Assembly: GCF_022814865.1 (NCBI RefSeq)
Contig: NZ_JAKVRD010000012.1
Coordinates: 35,640-99,639 of the forward strand
Length of the DNA: 64,000 bases
Direction of reading: 5' to 3'
From: Shimia aestuarii
GTDB taxonomy: Bacteria > Pseudomonadota > Alphaproteobacteria > Rhodobacterales > Rhodobacteraceae
Below the pieces are notes generated by a model. The model saw nothing but the letters and a program-made list of their open reading frames with translations, had not been told where the DNA came from and made no database searches. Of the stretch, positions 42,061 through 51,247 are shown piece after piece; position 1 is the stretch's first letter; every line of letters begins with the position of its first letter. A program made the translations under genes and the position numbers.

Positions 42061-43233
42061 TTATTGCAGGTCCGAGAAGGCTTCGGTCAGGCGCTCGCAG
42101 GCTTGTTCGACGAGGGCGCGGGGCGTGGCGATATTGAAGCGCAGGAAATTTTCGCCGCCAGAGCCGAAAGTGTCGCCGTGGTTGGGGGCGATGCGGGCTT
42201 GTTTCTGAACCCGGTCGATGAATTCGGGCGGGGCCATGCCGGTGTCGGTGAAGTCGACCCAGCTTAGGTAGGTGGCTTCGAGGTTCATGGATCGGATCCC
42301 CGGAATGGCGTTGATCGCGCTGTCGAGGAGTTGGCGATTGCCATCAAGGTAGAGCATCAGCGCATCGACCCATTCTGCGCCTTCGGGAGAATAGGCGGCC
42401 TCGGCCATGAAAAGGCCGAAGGAGTTCGGCGAGAGGCCGAGCCCCGCCATGCGGGCGGCGAACTTTGCGCGCAGGGCGTCGTCGGGAATGATGACGTTGC
42501 CGGAGTGGGAACCGGCGATGTTGAAGGTCTTGGTTGTCGCCGTCATCATCACGAGCCGGTCGAGGATCGTCGGATCGACAAGGGGCATCGCGATGTGGCT
42601 GTGGCCGGGATAGACGAGATCGTGGTGGATTTCGTCGGAGACGAGGATCAGGTCGTGGCGTTTGCAGAAATCGGCGACGCCCTGAAGTTCGTCCTTAGTC
42701 CAGACGCGGCCGCCGGGGTTGTGGGGCGAGCAGAGGATGACCATGCGCTCGGCACCGGTCATCATCGTGTCGTAGGCGGCGAAGTCCATCTCGTAGCGAC
42801 CGTCATTGTTGACGAGCGGACATTCCACGACCTCGCGCCCGGCAGCTTTGATGACGCGGGAGAAGGCGTGGTAAACCGGGGTGAAAAGGACGACGCCATC
42901 GCCCGGTTCGGTGTAGGTATCGACGCACATGGCTGTGCCGTTGACGAGGCCGTGAGTTGTAAAGATATGGGCGGGGTCGACCGTCCAGCCGTGGCGCGTC
43001 TGCATCCACCAGGTGATCGCCTCGCGGTAGGCCGTATCGTCGCCGTAATAGCCATAGACGCCATGATCGACCATGGCTTGCAGCGCGTCAGAGACGCATT
43101 GCGGTGGGCGGAAATCCATGTCGGCGACCCACATAGCGAGACCGTCAGATGCAGGAACGTCATAGAGCTTCTCCATCATGTCCCATTTGACGGAGTGGGT
43201 TCCATACCGGTTGATGATCTCGTCGAAGTTCAT
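42061..43233 (-). CDS. MalY/PatB-type cystathionine beta-lyase (C-S lyase)
   Basis: PLP enzyme of fold type I, 390 residues, that cleaves C-S bonds of cystathionine or related cysteine conjugates. Family marks are LYDVPASDGLAMWVADMDF, HGLVNGTAMCVDTY, SPHNPGGRVWTKDEL, SDEIHHDLVYPGHSH and the Schiff-base Lys in TATTKTFNIAG. The DEIHHDLV and ADMDF segments set MalY/PatB apart from general aminotransferases. It begins 92 bases from the divergent def gene. Methionine supply or sulfur release are both possible roles. Confidence 0.92.
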   Translation of the reverse strand: MNFDEIINRYGTHSVKWDMMEKLYDVPASDGLAMWVADMDFRPPQCVSDALQAMVDHGVYGYYGDDTAYREAITWWMQTRHGWTVDPAHIFTTHGLVNGTAMCVDTYTEPGDGVVLFTPVYHAFSRVIKAAGREVVECPLVNNDGRYEMDFAAYDTMMTGAERMVILCSPHNPGGRVWTKDELQGVADFCKRHDLILVSDEIHHDLVYPGHSHIAMPLVDPTILDRLVMMTATTKTFNIAGSHSGNVIIPDDALRAKFAARMAGLGLSPNSFGLFMAEAAYSPEGAEWVDALMLYLDGNRQLLDSAINAIPGIRSMNLEATYLSWVDFTDTGMAPPEFIDRVQKQARIAPNHGDTFGSGGENFLRFNIATPRALVEQACERLTEAFSDLQ

Positions 43234-43325
43234 GTCTCACGCGTCCCTTGCTGTTGAACAGGGTGACGCTAGCGGATTGACCGGCGGGCGCAAGGGGCGT
43301 TGCAACCCTTGTTGGCTTGGCCTAG

Positions 43326-43847
43326 ATGAAGGCCATGCTGAAGCCGATCCTCATTCACCCCGACCCGCGTCTCAAGAAGGTCTGTGCGCCGGTGTCCGAT
43401 TTGTCGGACGAGTTGCGCGCACTGGCCAAGGACATGCTTGAAACCATGTATGATGCGCCCGGTATCGGGCTTGCCGCACCGCAGGTGGGGGTTCTGGATC
43501 GTTTGATCGTCATGGATTGCGTCAAGGACGGCGATCCAGAGCCGATGGTGATGTTCAATCCCGAAATCCTCGACAAGAGCGAAGATCTCAACACCTATGA
43601 GGAGGGGTGTCTTTCGATCCCAGAGCAATTCGCCGAGGTCACGCGCCCGGCAGAGGTGCGCGTGGGTTGGATCGACGAGAACAGCAATCCGCAGGAAAAG
43701 GACTTTGACGGGCTTTGGGCGACCTGTGTGCAGCATGAGATCGACCACCTCAACGGCAAGCTTTTCATTGATTATCTCGGCCCGATGAAGCGGCAGATGA
43801 TGACGCGCAAGTCGCAGAAGATGAAACGCGAGCGGGCGAGGGACTGA
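43326..43847 (+). CDS. def: Peptide deformylase
   Basis: Removes the formyl group from nascent proteins, using a metal bound by one Cys and two His. All three motifs are intact: GIGLAAPQ (46-53), EGCLS (93-97) and HEIDH (137-141). 173 residues. Start could be ATG 43326 or ATG 43335 (MLKPILIHPDPRL), where conservation begins. First gene of a def-def2-fmt run with gaps of only 3-10 bases, linking formylation and deformylation. Confidence 0.97.
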   Translation: MKAMLKPILIHPDPRLKKVCAPVSDLSDELRALAKDMLETMYDAPGIGLAAPQVGVLDRLIVMDCVKDGDPEPMVMFNPEILDKSEDLNTYEEGCLSIPEQFAEVTRPAEVRVGWIDENSNPQEKDFDGLWATCVQHEIDHLNGKLFIDYLGPMKRQMMTRKSQKMKRERARD

Positions 43848-43850
43848 TCC

Positions 43851-44345
43851 GTGGCGGTGCGGACCTGTATCCCGTGGCCTGACAAGCGGTTGCGCACGGC
43901 GGCGGCAGCGGTTGAAGAAATCACCGACGCAGAGCGCGCGGTGTGGGATGATCTTGTCGATACGATGGAAGCGATGCCGGGCGTCGGTATGGGCGCGAAC
44001 CAGATTGGCGTGATGCAGCGGCTTGCCGTCGTCGATGCGAGCGAAGAGCGCGGTCAGGTTGTGCGGATGGCCAACCCGGAAATCCTTCATGCGAGCGTGC
44101 AACTTCGCGAACATGACGAGGCGAGCCCGAACCTTCCCGGTGTCTGGGCGACGATCAAGCGACCGCGCGCCGTCACCGTGCGGTATATGGATGAACATGG
44201 CGCGACCGTGGAAAAGGATTTCGTCGGCCTCTGGGCGACGAGCGTGCAGCACCAGATCGACCACCTGAACGGCAAGATGTATTTCGACCACCTGAGCCGG
44301 ACGAAGCGCGCGATGCTTCTCAAGCGGGCACAGAAGGCGCGGTAG
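43851..44345 (+). CDS. Peptide deformylase-like protein lacking catalytic residues
   Basis: 164-residue paralogue of def between def and fmt. It aligns along the whole length but the catalytic motifs are altered: GVGMGANQ (44-51) is close to normal, EASPN (90-94) lacks the metal-binding Cys of EGCLS, and HQIDH (134-138) has Gln for the catalytic Glu. Both His are kept. It is therefore probably not a normal deformylase; it might bind formyl-methionine chains or the ribosome. Start is GTG 43851, three bases after def. Confidence 0.9.
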   Translation: MAVRTCIPWPDKRLRTAAAAVEEITDAERAVWDDLVDTMEAMPGVGMGANQIGVMQRLAVVDASEERGQVVRMANPEILHASVQLREHDEASPNLPGVWATIKRPRAVTVRYMDEHGATVEKDFVGLWATSVQHQIDHLNGKMYFDHLSRTKRAMLLKRAQKAR

Positions 44346-44355
44346 GAGGAAGGCC

Positions 44356-45261
44356 ATGCGGATTGTTTTCATGGGCACGCCGGAGTTCTCCGTGCCGGTT
44401 CTGGATGCGCTTGTGGAGGCGGGGCACGAGATCGCCGCCGTCTATTGCCAGCCGCCGCGTCCGGCGGGACGCGGCAAGAAAGAGCGTCCGACGCCGGTTC
44501 ATGCGCGGGCCGAGGCGCTTGGCCTTGAGGTGCGTTACCCGGTGTCTCTCAAAGGGGAAGAGGCGCAGGCGGAGTTTGCCGCGCTGGGCGCCGATGTGGC
44601 GGTTGTCGTGGCCTATGGGTTGATCCTGCCGCAACCGGTTCTTGATGCGCCGAAGAAGGGTTGCCTTAACATCCATGCAAGCCTGTTGCCGCGTTGGCGC
44701 GGTGCGGCACCGATCCATCGTGCGATTATGGCGGGGGATGACGAGACGGGCGTTTGTATCATGCAGATGGAAGCGGGGCTTGATACCGGGCCTGTGTTGC
44801 TACGCAAAGCGACGGAGATCGGGGCGGAAGAGACGACCGCAGAGTTGCACGACCGTTTGTCGGACATGGGCGCGGCGGCGATTGTCGAGGCGCTTGCGAC
44901 GCTTGATGATCTCGAACCGGAGGTGCAGCCCGAGGACGGTGTTACCTATGCCGCGAAGATCGACAAGGCCGAAGCGCAAGTCGATTGGAACGCGCCCGCG
45001 GTCGAGGTGGATCGCAAGATCCGTGGCCTTTCGCCCTTTCCCGGTGCGTGGTGTGAAATCGAGGGCCAGCGCGTGAAGCTTCTCGCGTCGCGGTGTGTCG
45101 AGGGCGCCGGAGCGGCGGGCGAAGTCCTTGACGATGCGCTGACCGTGGCTTGCGGCGAGGGAGCCGTGCAGCTTCTGCGCTTGCAACGGGCGGGCAAGGG
45201 CGCGCAGGATGCGGATGTGTTCCAGCGCGGTTTTGCCGTTGCCAAGGGCACGCGGCTCTAG
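44356..45261 (+). CDS. fmt: Methionyl-tRNA formyltransferase
   Basis: Transfers a formyl group from 10-formyltetrahydrofolate to initiator Met-tRNA, 301 residues. The N-terminal Rossmann domain opens [19 protein letters not shown], with the folate/catalytic segment [20 protein letters not shown] and the DTGPVLL loop. The C-terminal OB-like tRNA-binding domain includes [20 protein letters not shown] and PGAWC. GGAGGAAGG precedes the start. Placement after def and its paralogue is the usual order in bacteria. Confidence 0.97.
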   Translation: MRIVFMGTPEFSVPVLDALVEAGHEIAAVYCQPPRPAGRGKKERPTPVHARAEALGLEVRYPVSLKGEEAQAEFAALGADVAVVVAYGLILPQPVLDAPKKGCLNIHASLLPRWRGAAPIHRAIMAGDDETGVCIMQMEAGLDTGPVLLRKATEIGAEETTAELHDRLSDMGAAAIVEALATLDDLEPEVQPEDGVTYAAKIDKAEAQVDWNAPAVEVDRKIRGLSPFPGAWCEIEGQRVKLLASRCVEGAGAAGEVLDDALTVACGEGAVQLLRLQRAGKGAQDADVFQRGFAVAKGTRL

Positions 45262-45275
45262 GCGGGAGACAGCCC

Positions 45276-45512
45276 ATGTTCTTTACCTTTTTCGGTACGG
45301 TCGTGATCGCGGGGATCATCGGCTATGCCTCGGAACGGTCTGGGTTCACGCGCAATGGCTATATCCCGTCGATCATCATCTGTGTGGGTGGCGCGTTCCT
45401 GTTCTTCATGGTGAGCCGAATGTTCCAGATCAGTTTCGGCAGTCCGGGGCTCAATGCGATCATTGCCTCTGTGGGGTCTTTGGCCATCGTGCCGACCCAT
45501 TTCCGCAAGTAA
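45276..45512 (+). CDS. Small membrane protein, possibly GlsB/YeaQ/YmgE-like
   Basis: 78 residues with three hydrophobic segments (TFFGTVVIAGIIGYA, IIICVGGAFLFFMV, LNAIIASVGSLAIV). The arrangement loosely recalls the GlsB/YeaQ/YmgE group but the Gly pattern of that family is only partly present. It starts 14 bases after fmt with GGCGGGAGAC before the ATG, so it is cotranscribed with fmt. Function unknown. Confidence 0.6.
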   Translation: MFFTFFGTVVIAGIIGYASERSGFTRNGYIPSIIICVGGAFLFFMVSRMFQISFGSPGLNAIIASVGSLAIVPTHFRK

Positions 45513-45580
45513 TCCGAGCCGACGCTTTACGCAGCGAATCACAGGCGTTACACTGAATCTCATAAAAAGCGGCCGTTCAA

Positions 45581-46639
45581 ATGAGCCGCGTGACATATGA
45601 GGCAGTAGCAGTGGCGAGCATAGGCTTGGGGCGCGGAACATCCGCGCCGAAAGTAACCGTTGTGTCCACCATGAAAGACGAGGGAGCCTATATCCTCGAC
45701 TGGGTGGCGCATTACAGAACCCTCGGAGCAACGGATATCGTCGTGTTTACCAACGACGTGTCGGACCCGACGGATCACATCCTGCGGCGGCTCAATTGCA
45801 TGGGCGAGGTACATCACCGTTTCAATCGGGTGATGCGGCGCGGGCCGCATAAAAGCGCGCTCATGTGGGCGGAACACGAACCGGCGGTGCGCGAGGCGGA
45901 TTGGATCCTTGTTGTCGATGTCGATGAGTTCCTCGATATCAAGGTCGGCGACGGGACGTTTCAGGATTTGATCGCAGAACATCCCGAGGCGGATGCGATT
46001 TCCTTCCCCTGGCGTATTTTCGGCAATGCAGGGGTCGAAAAGATCACCGGCGAAAGCGTGCCAAGGCAGTTCACCAAAGCGCAACCAGCCGAGGGCAAGC
46101 CGGGCGAACATCGGTTCTTCAAGACGCTCTTTCGCAATGACAAGACGAAGTTCAACCGCATGGGGGTTCACCGCCCGTTCCTTGCCAAGAACCATGCGCC
46201 GATCCATTGGATCCTGCCGGATGGCACGCGGGTTCTCGAGGATGACAAGGGCGGCGCGCTTCATCTGCGCGATCACTATGGCTATGAGGGCGCACAGTTG
46301 AACCACTATGCGCTGCGGTCACTCGATGCTTTCCTCAACAAGCAGCGTCGCGGACGTGCCAATCATTTCAAGGGCACGATCGAAATGGGCTATTGGAAGA
46401 AGTTCGACAAGAACGACGAGGAAGACACGTCCTTGGCCGAGAAGTTCTTTGCCGCGGAAGCTTATCGTCGCCGTCTTCTGGCGCAGGATGAGGCGCTTGC
46501 CCGGCACCACGAGGCGGCGCTTGATTGGGCACAGCGGATGGCGCGGAAGGCCCGGCGCGAGCAACAGTGCAAGACCTTCCTCAAAGCGCTTGCCCAGCTT
46601 GATGCCCCTGCGTCGGAGGCAGCGCGCGACGTTGCCTGA
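45581..46639 (+). CDS. Glycosyltransferase family 2-type protein
   Basis: 352 residues, soluble. The N-terminal part matches the GT2-like group with TMKDEGAYILDWVAHYRTLG and a DXD site in WILVVDVDEFLDI (~112-122), followed by AISFPWRIFGNAG. The C-terminal ~80 residues are a charged helical tail rich in Ala and Arg. No signal or membrane helix. The neighbourhood is housekeeping, so its glycan is unknown; a link to the phosphonate locus at the left end cannot be shown. Confidence 0.75.
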   Translation: MSRVTYEAVAVASIGLGRGTSAPKVTVVSTMKDEGAYILDWVAHYRTLGATDIVVFTNDVSDPTDHILRRLNCMGEVHHRFNRVMRRGPHKSALMWAEHEPAVREADWILVVDVDEFLDIKVGDGTFQDLIAEHPEADAISFPWRIFGNAGVEKITGESVPRQFTKAQPAEGKPGEHRFFKTLFRNDKTKFNRMGVHRPFLAKNHAPIHWILPDGTRVLEDDKGGALHLRDHYGYEGAQLNHYALRSLDAFLNKQRRGRANHFKGTIEMGYWKKFDKNDEEDTSLAEKFFAAEAYRRRLLAQDEALARHHEAALDWAQRMARKARREQQCKTFLKALAQLDAPASEAARDVA

Positions 46640-46642
46640 GAC

Positions 46643-47095
46643 CTAGGGTTTGAACGGCGCCATCCCGGCGCGGGCGAGTTCATCGGCGCGTTCGTTCTCG
46701 GGGTGGCCCGCGTGGCCCTTGACCCATTCCCATGTCACATCATGGCGCGCTTGCGCGGCGTCGAGGCGTTGCCAAAGCTCCGCGTTCTTGACCGGTTTCT
46801 TGGCCGCGGTTTTCCAACCGTTCTTTTTCCAGCCGTGAATCCAACCCGTCACCCCGTTCTTCACATAGGTGGAGTCGGTCACAATGGTGATGGTCGAGGG
46901 CTTGGTGAGCGCCTCGAGCGCACTGATCGCGGCCATGAGTTCCATCTGGTTGTTGGTGGTGCCGGGGGCGCCGCCAGAAAGCTCGCGTTCCTTGAGGACG
47001 GTGTCGCCCTCTTTGGCGCGCATAAGAACGCCCCAGCCGCCGGGGCCGGGATTTCCGGAGCAGGCTCCGTCGGTATAGGCAAAGAGATCAGGCAT
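46643..47095 (-). CDS. rnhA: Ribonuclease HI
   Basis: Degrades RNA in RNA-DNA hybrids; 150 residues, normal length. The active-site acids are visible: Asp in [17 protein letters not shown], Glu in [10 protein letters not shown], Asp in TDSTYVKNG and Asp in [19 protein letters not shown] is the His-loop. Last gene of the leftward run from ispH; it overlaps the preceding methyltransferase gene by eight bases. Confidence 0.97.
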   Translation of the reverse strand: MPDLFAYTDGACSGNPGPGGWGVLMRAKEGDTVLKERELSGGAPGTTNNQMELMAAISALEALTKPSTITIVTDSTYVKNGVTGWIHGWKKNGWKTAAKKPVKNAELWQRLDAAQARHDVTWEWVKGHAGHPENERADELARAGMAPFKP

Positions 47096-47687
47096 GGGCG
47101 GTCATTACAACGAAGGTATCCGGATCGCCAGAGCGGTCGTGGCGATTGCCGCGTCGGATATGTGAAATCGTGAACCCGGCTGCCTCGAGATGCGCGGCGA
47201 GGTCCTCTTCGCGGTAGTATGTGAAGAAGCGGTCGAAGGCATCGCGGGACTCGCCCGCACCCAGCTTCATGGCGATGTGGAGCGCACCTTTGGGACGTAG
47301 CAGGGCGCGGATATGTGAGAGATGATCCGGCAGGGCGCTGCGCGGGACATGCAGCAGCGAAAAATTGGCCCAGACCCCATCATAGGCGGCGGTCTTGGGA
47401 AGGTCGGCGAGCGTAGCTTCGCGCGCAGTGATCCCGAACCGGGCGGTGGCAAGGGCGACCATCTCGGGGCACGGGTCGATCGCATCGACGACAAGGCCTT
47501 CGGCCACAAGCCGCGCGGCCCATTGGCCGGGGCCGCAGCCGAGGTCAAGCACATGGGCGCCTTTTGGAACAAGTGAGAGGAAAGCCGCAACGTCTGCGCC
47601 CTGATCCACATCTACGGGAAGAGTGCCGTTCTTGGCGTAGGCGCGGGCGGCGCGGCGGTAGACGGCGAGGGTGCGCGCGTCAGGCAC
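47088..47687 (-). CDS. Class I SAM-dependent methyltransferase, second of tandem pair
   Basis: 199 residues. The SAM motif is [20 protein letters not shown], with [10 protein letters not shown] as motif [22 protein letters not shown] and [19 protein letters not shown] mirror the upstream paralogue closely. The GTG start at 47687 overlaps the upstream stop (GTGCCTGA); no strong ribosome-binding site is visible, which suggests coupled translation. Substrate unknown; the fold resembles UbiE/TehB-type small-molecule methyltransferases. Confidence 0.82.
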   Translation of the reverse strand: MPDARTLAVYRRAARAYAKNGTLPVDVDQGADVAAFLSLVPKGAHVLDLGCGPGQWAARLVAEGLVVDAIDPCPEMVALATARFGITAREATLADLPKTAAYDGVWANFSLLHVPRSALPDHLSHIRALLRPKGALHIAMKLGAGESRDAFDRFFTYYREEDLAAHLEAAGFTISHIRRGNRHDRSGDPDTFVVMTAHA

Positions 47688-48270
47688 GGGCGGCAAGGGT
47701 GATCCATCCCGCCATGGCGCCGTCGAGCCCCTTGGAGGTGCCGCGATTCGTAGCAAAGACTGACAGGCCCGCATCGGCAAGGAGGGCGGTCAGTTCGTCC
47801 TCGGTATAGTAGGTATAGAGCCGCCCGAGCGCGTCACGCCTCGAGCCTGTGCCGGTCTTGACCCCGATATGGAACCGACCGCCGGGTTTCAGGGCTCGGG
47901 CGATGGCGGCGAGGTGGCGGGGCATGGCGTCGCGCGGGGCGTGGAGCAGGGAGAAATTTGCCCAGATGCCATCATAGAGCGCATGGCCTGCAATCTCGTC
48001 GAACGTGGCCTGATGGGCAGTGACGCCGGGATGCGCGGCAGCGAGGGAGACCATCTCGGCAGAGGCATCCGTCGCCGTGACGTTCAGGCCGTGCCGCGCC
48101 ATTTCCGCGGCAGAGTGTCCAGGGCCGCAACCAAGGTCGAGCACATGGCCCGCTTGCGGCATGTCGGCGATGAAGGCGGCAAGCTGTTTGTCGCGCGCTT
48201 CACTTTCGGTCAGGGCGGCATAGTCGGCAGCCTGTGCATCGTAGACGGCGAGGGTCTCGCGATCGCTCAT
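47680..48270 (-). CDS. Class I SAM-dependent methyltransferase, first of tandem pair
   Basis: 196 residues. SAM motif [20 protein letters not shown], motif II TATDASAEMVSLAA and [39 protein letters not shown]. Both this protein and its downstream neighbour start with a TLAVYxxxAxxYA segment, so they are a local duplication. ATG 48270 overlaps the LysE-type gene stop by four bases; the longer open frame upstream shadows that gene. Substrate unknown. Confidence 0.85.
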   Translation of the reverse strand: MSDRETLAVYDAQAADYAALTESEARDKQLAAFIADMPQAGHVLDLGCGPGHSAAEMARHGLNVTATDASAEMVSLAAAHPGVTAHQATFDEIAGHALYDGIWANFSLLHAPRDAMPRHLAAIARALKPGGRFHIGVKTGTGSRRDALGRLYTYYTEDELTALLADAGLSVFATNRGTSKGLDGAMAGWITLAARA

Positions 48271-48881
48271 GCGCGTTCGAGGGCGAGGCGGCCCGCAAGC
48301 GCGACGAAGATCGCGGCAAAGCCCCGGTTGAGCCAGCTCATCACCCGCGCGCTTCCGAGAAGAAGGTCGCGGGCCTTGGCGGCGAAGAGGCCGTAGAGGA
48401 CGAAGACGCCAAAGGTCAGGGCCATGAACACCGCGCCGAGCGCCGTCATCTCGAGGGTGGCGGTGGCCGGGTTGCCAGAGAGGAATGGCGGCAGAAGCGC
48501 GAGAAAGAAGACCGAGAGCTTTGGGTTCAGGATATTGATGAGTGCGCCACGGCGGGCGATGGCAAAGCCGGGGCGGGAGCGGGTCTCGGCGCTGACCGAG
48601 AGCGCACCACCGGAGCGCAGCGCGGACCACGCGAGGTAGAGCAGATAAGCGACGCCGGCGAATTTCACCACGTTGAACAGAAGCGCCGACGTGTGGAGCA
48701 CAGCCGCGAGGCCGAGTGTCGCCGCCGCGAGATGCGGCACGATCCCGAAGGTGCAGCCGAGTGCGGCCCAGAGCGCGGCGCGGTGACCTTGGCCGATGCC
48801 CATGGCGAGCGTGTAGATGACACCCGTACCGGGGGCGATGACGACGACAAGGGCCGTCAGCAGGAATTGAGCGGAGATCAT
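48267..48881 (-). CDS. LysE/RhtB-family exporter
   Basis: 204-residue inner membrane protein with about six helices. The family opening is ALVVVIAPGTGVIYTLAMGI, with GCTFGIVPHLAAA and ALINILNPKLSVFFLALLPP. Members export amino acids or related small molecules. It lies 63 bases after ispH in the same direction and overlaps the methyltransferase gene by ATGA. Nothing in the neighbourhood identifies the exported compound. Confidence 0.9.
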   Translation of the reverse strand: MISAQFLLTALVVVIAPGTGVIYTLAMGIGQGHRAALWAALGCTFGIVPHLAAATLGLAAVLHTSALLFNVVKFAGVAYLLYLAWSALRSGGALSVSAETRSRPGFAIARRGALINILNPKLSVFFLALLPPFLSGNPATATLEMTALGAVFMALTFGVFVLYGLFAAKARDLLLGSARVMSWLNRGFAAIFVALAGRLALERA

Positions 48882-48944
48882 GGGCGCCTCGGGATCAGAA
48901 ATATGTTCCGGGCAGCTGACACGGTATGGCGTGCGCGGTCAATA

Positions 48945-49895
48945 TCAGGCGGTTTCGCGCAGGACCCGCGGCACCTTGAAGTTCACGCGTTCCACGGCGG
49001 TTTCGACGATTTCGACGGTCACGTCGAAACGGTCGCGGAAGGCGTCGATCACTTCGTTGACGAGGACTTCGGGCGCGGAGGCGCCAGCGGTGATGCCAAT
49101 CGCGCGGATGCCTTCGAGCGCGCGCCAGTCGATATCTTCGGCGCGCTGCACGAGTTGCGAATAGGCGCAGCCGTTCTTGGCGCCCACTTCGACAAGGCGG
49201 CGGGAGTTGGACGAGTTCGGCGCACCGACCACGAGGATCGCATCGACCTTGGGCGCGACTTCCTTGACCGCTTCTTGGCGGTTGGTGGTCGCGTAGCAGA
49301 TGTCTTCTTTGTGCGGACCGACGATCTCGGGGAAGCGGGCCTTGAGGGCCGCGACGATGCCGATCGTGTCGTCGACGGAAAGGGTTGTCTGGGTCACGAA
49401 AGCGAGTTTCGAGGGATCACGGACCTCAATGGTCTCGACATCAGCCTCGGTTTCGACAAGGAGGACTTCGCCATCCGGGAGTTGGCCCATGGTGCCGATG
49501 GTCTCGGGGTGTCCGGCATGGCCGATCATGATGATCTGGAGGCCGTTCTCGGAATGGCGCTCGGCTTCGATATGCACCTTCGAGACAAGCGGACAGGTGG
49601 CATCGACGTAGACCATGTTGCGCCGCTCGGCCTCGGCGGGGACGAGCTTGGGCACGCCGTGGGCGGAAAAGATCACCGGGCGGTCATCGGGGCAGTCGGA
49701 CAGTTCCTCGACAAAGACCGCGCCTTTCTCGCGCAGGCTATCGACGACGAACTTGTTGTGCACGATCTCGTGTCGGACATAGACCGGCGCCCCCCATTTC
49801 TCGAGCGCCATCTCGACGATCTTGATTGCGCGGTCGACACCCGCGCAGAAGCCGCGCGGAGCGGCGAGGTAAAGTGTCAGGGCGGGTTTGGTCAT
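48945..49895 (-). CDS. ispH: 4-hydroxy-3-methylbut-2-enyl diphosphate reductase
   Basis: Last step of the MEP isoprenoid pathway; a [4Fe-4S] enzyme that makes IPP and DMAPP. 316 residues. Cluster-binding Cys are in [29 protein letters not shown] and [28 protein letters not shown] and [15 protein letters not shown] are family marks, with the catalytic Glu in the downstream part. It begins the leftward run ispH-LysE-methyltransferases-rnhA. Confidence 0.97.
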   Translation of the reverse strand: MTKPALTLYLAAPRGFCAGVDRAIKIVEMALEKWGAPVYVRHEIVHNKFVVDSLREKGAVFVEELSDCPDDRPVIFSAHGVPKLVPAEAERRNMVYVDATCPLVSKVHIEAERHSENGLQIIMIGHAGHPETIGTMGQLPDGEVLLVETEADVETIEVRDPSKLAFVTQTTLSVDDTIGIVAALKARFPEIVGPHKEDICYATTNRQEAVKEVAPKVDAILVVGAPNSSNSRRLVEVGAKNGCAYSQLVQRAEDIDWRALEGIRAIGITAGASAPEVLVNEVIDAFRDRFDVTVEIVETAVERVNFKVPRVLRETA

Positions 49896-50036
49896 GCGCG
49901 CGTCCTTTCGTCCTTGGCACAGAGGTAAGGGTTTGACCCTCCAACGTCCAGCCTGCGCCGGTCGCGAACTCGTGATTGGCCTTCCAGTTATGGGAAGGTT
50001 CTATGGCTTGAGCGCAAATAGTGGAGGATACCGACG

Positions 50037-50483
50037 ATGTGGAAGGCCTGTTGTGTGCTGGCTGGGGCTCTTATGGGGCTATCTGGAGGGGCTGGAATGA
50101 TGGCCCATGCGGAGGGCAAAGGGTTTCTGCCCTACCGCGATGGCGCTGCTGTTGAGCGGGGTGCACAGGTCTATGCGGACAGCTGTGCAAGCTGTCATGG
50201 AGATCGGCTTGAGGGGGAAAAGAACTGGCGTCAGCCGGGGCCGGACGGACGCCTGCCTGCCCCGCCGCACGATCCTTCGGGGCATACGTGGCATCATCCG
50301 GACATGGTTCTGTTCAGGTTGACGAAGTACGGGCCAGAGGCGCTTGTCGGTGGAGACTACGAAAGCAATATGCCGGGGTTCGACGGGGTTCTGAGTGATC
50401 AGGAGATTGTCGAGGTGCTCGCCTATATCAAGAGCACCTGGCCAGAGGAGATTGTCGAGGCCCACAACGCGCGCAACGAATAG
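50037..50483 (+). CDS. Periplasmic class I cytochrome c
   Basis: 148 residues with a signal peptide (VLAGALMGLSGGAGMMAHA). One haem site CASCH (50-54) and a probable axial Met in YESNMPGFDG (~111). LSDQEIVEVLAYIKSTWPEE is the usual C-terminal helix. GTGGAGG precedes the ATG. Similar small cytochromes accept electrons from periplasmic dehydrogenases, but no such gene is adjacent. A bidirectional terminator follows at 50500. Confidence 0.93.
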   Translation: MWKACCVLAGALMGLSGGAGMMAHAEGKGFLPYRDGAAVERGAQVYADSCASCHGDRLEGEKNWRQPGPDGRLPAPPHDPSGHTWHHPDMVLFRLTKYGPEALVGGDYESNMPGFDGVLSDQEIVEVLAYIKSTWPEEIVEAHNARNE

Positions 50484-50499
50484 GCGCGGGACAAACGAA

Positions 50500-50523
50500 A
50501 AACCGGGGCGCGCGGCCCCGGTT
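50500..50523. terminator. Bidirectional terminator
   Basis: AAACCGGGGC (50500-50509) and GCCCCGGTTT (50514-50523) around a four-base GCGC loop, between converging cytochrome and NYN genes. Confidence 0.8.
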
Positions 50524-50526
50524 TCA

Positions 50527-51099
50527 TTAGTCGGCGCTATATGCCGGTTCGCGTTCGGCCGGGGCCGTTTCGCGCGGCGGTCGGCCGATCACTTCACGAA
50601 GTCCATCAAGCTCGATGAAATTGTCGGCCTGACGGCGCAGCTCATCCGAGATCATCGGCGGTTGGCTACGGATCGTGGAGACCACAGACACGCGCACGCC
50701 TTGCCGTTGAAGGCTTTCGATCAGCGGCCGGAAATCCCCATCTCCGGAAAACAGCACGATATGGTCCACATGCGGCGCGAGCTCCATGGCGTCCACAGCA
50801 AGCTCGATATCCATGTTCCCCTTGACCTTCCGGCGTCCTTGGGAGTCTGTGTACTCCTTGGCCGGTTTGGTCACCATGGTGAAGCCGTTATAGTGAAGCC
50901 AGTCTACCAGCGGGCGGATCGGTGAATATTCATCATTCTCCAGAAGCGCCGTGTAGTAGAACGCGCGCAGCAACTTGCCACGTCGCATAAACTCCTGCCG
51001 CAGGAGTTTGTAGTCGATGTCAAATCCGAGTGCTTTTGCTGCGGCGTATAGATTTGAGCCATCGATGAACAGCGCGAGCCGTTCGTCTTTGTAAAACAT
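50527..51099 (-). CDS. NYN-domain protein (LabA/DUF88 family)
   Basis: PIN-like nuclease fold, 190 residues. Acidic residues of the putative active site are in LALFIDGSNLYAAAK, KGNMDIELAVDAMELAPHVD and VLFSGDGDFRPLIESLQRQG. The C-terminal ~25 residues are charged and probably flexible. ATG 51099 follows AGGGA at normal spacing. Members are RNA-processing or decay factors; the target here is unknown. Confidence 0.88.
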   Translation of the reverse strand: MFYKDERLALFIDGSNLYAAAKALGFDIDYKLLRQEFMRRGKLLRAFYYTALLENDEYSPIRPLVDWLHYNGFTMVTKPAKEYTDSQGRRKVKGNMDIELAVDAMELAPHVDHIVLFSGDGDFRPLIESLQRQGVRVSVVSTIRSQPPMISDELRRQADNFIELDGLREVIGRPPRETAPAEREPAYSAD

Positions 51100-51247
51100 A
51101 AAAAGTCCCTTTCTAATGTCGCGGCGCACACGAAAAAATCCAGTGAGTGTTCAGGAAGCGCGCGCCGACATCGCATAAGGGTAGTGGTTTTAAAGGGGGC
51201 TGCAAGCTAAAGAACACCCCGGTTTGACCCCTGAAACAGGAAAAACA

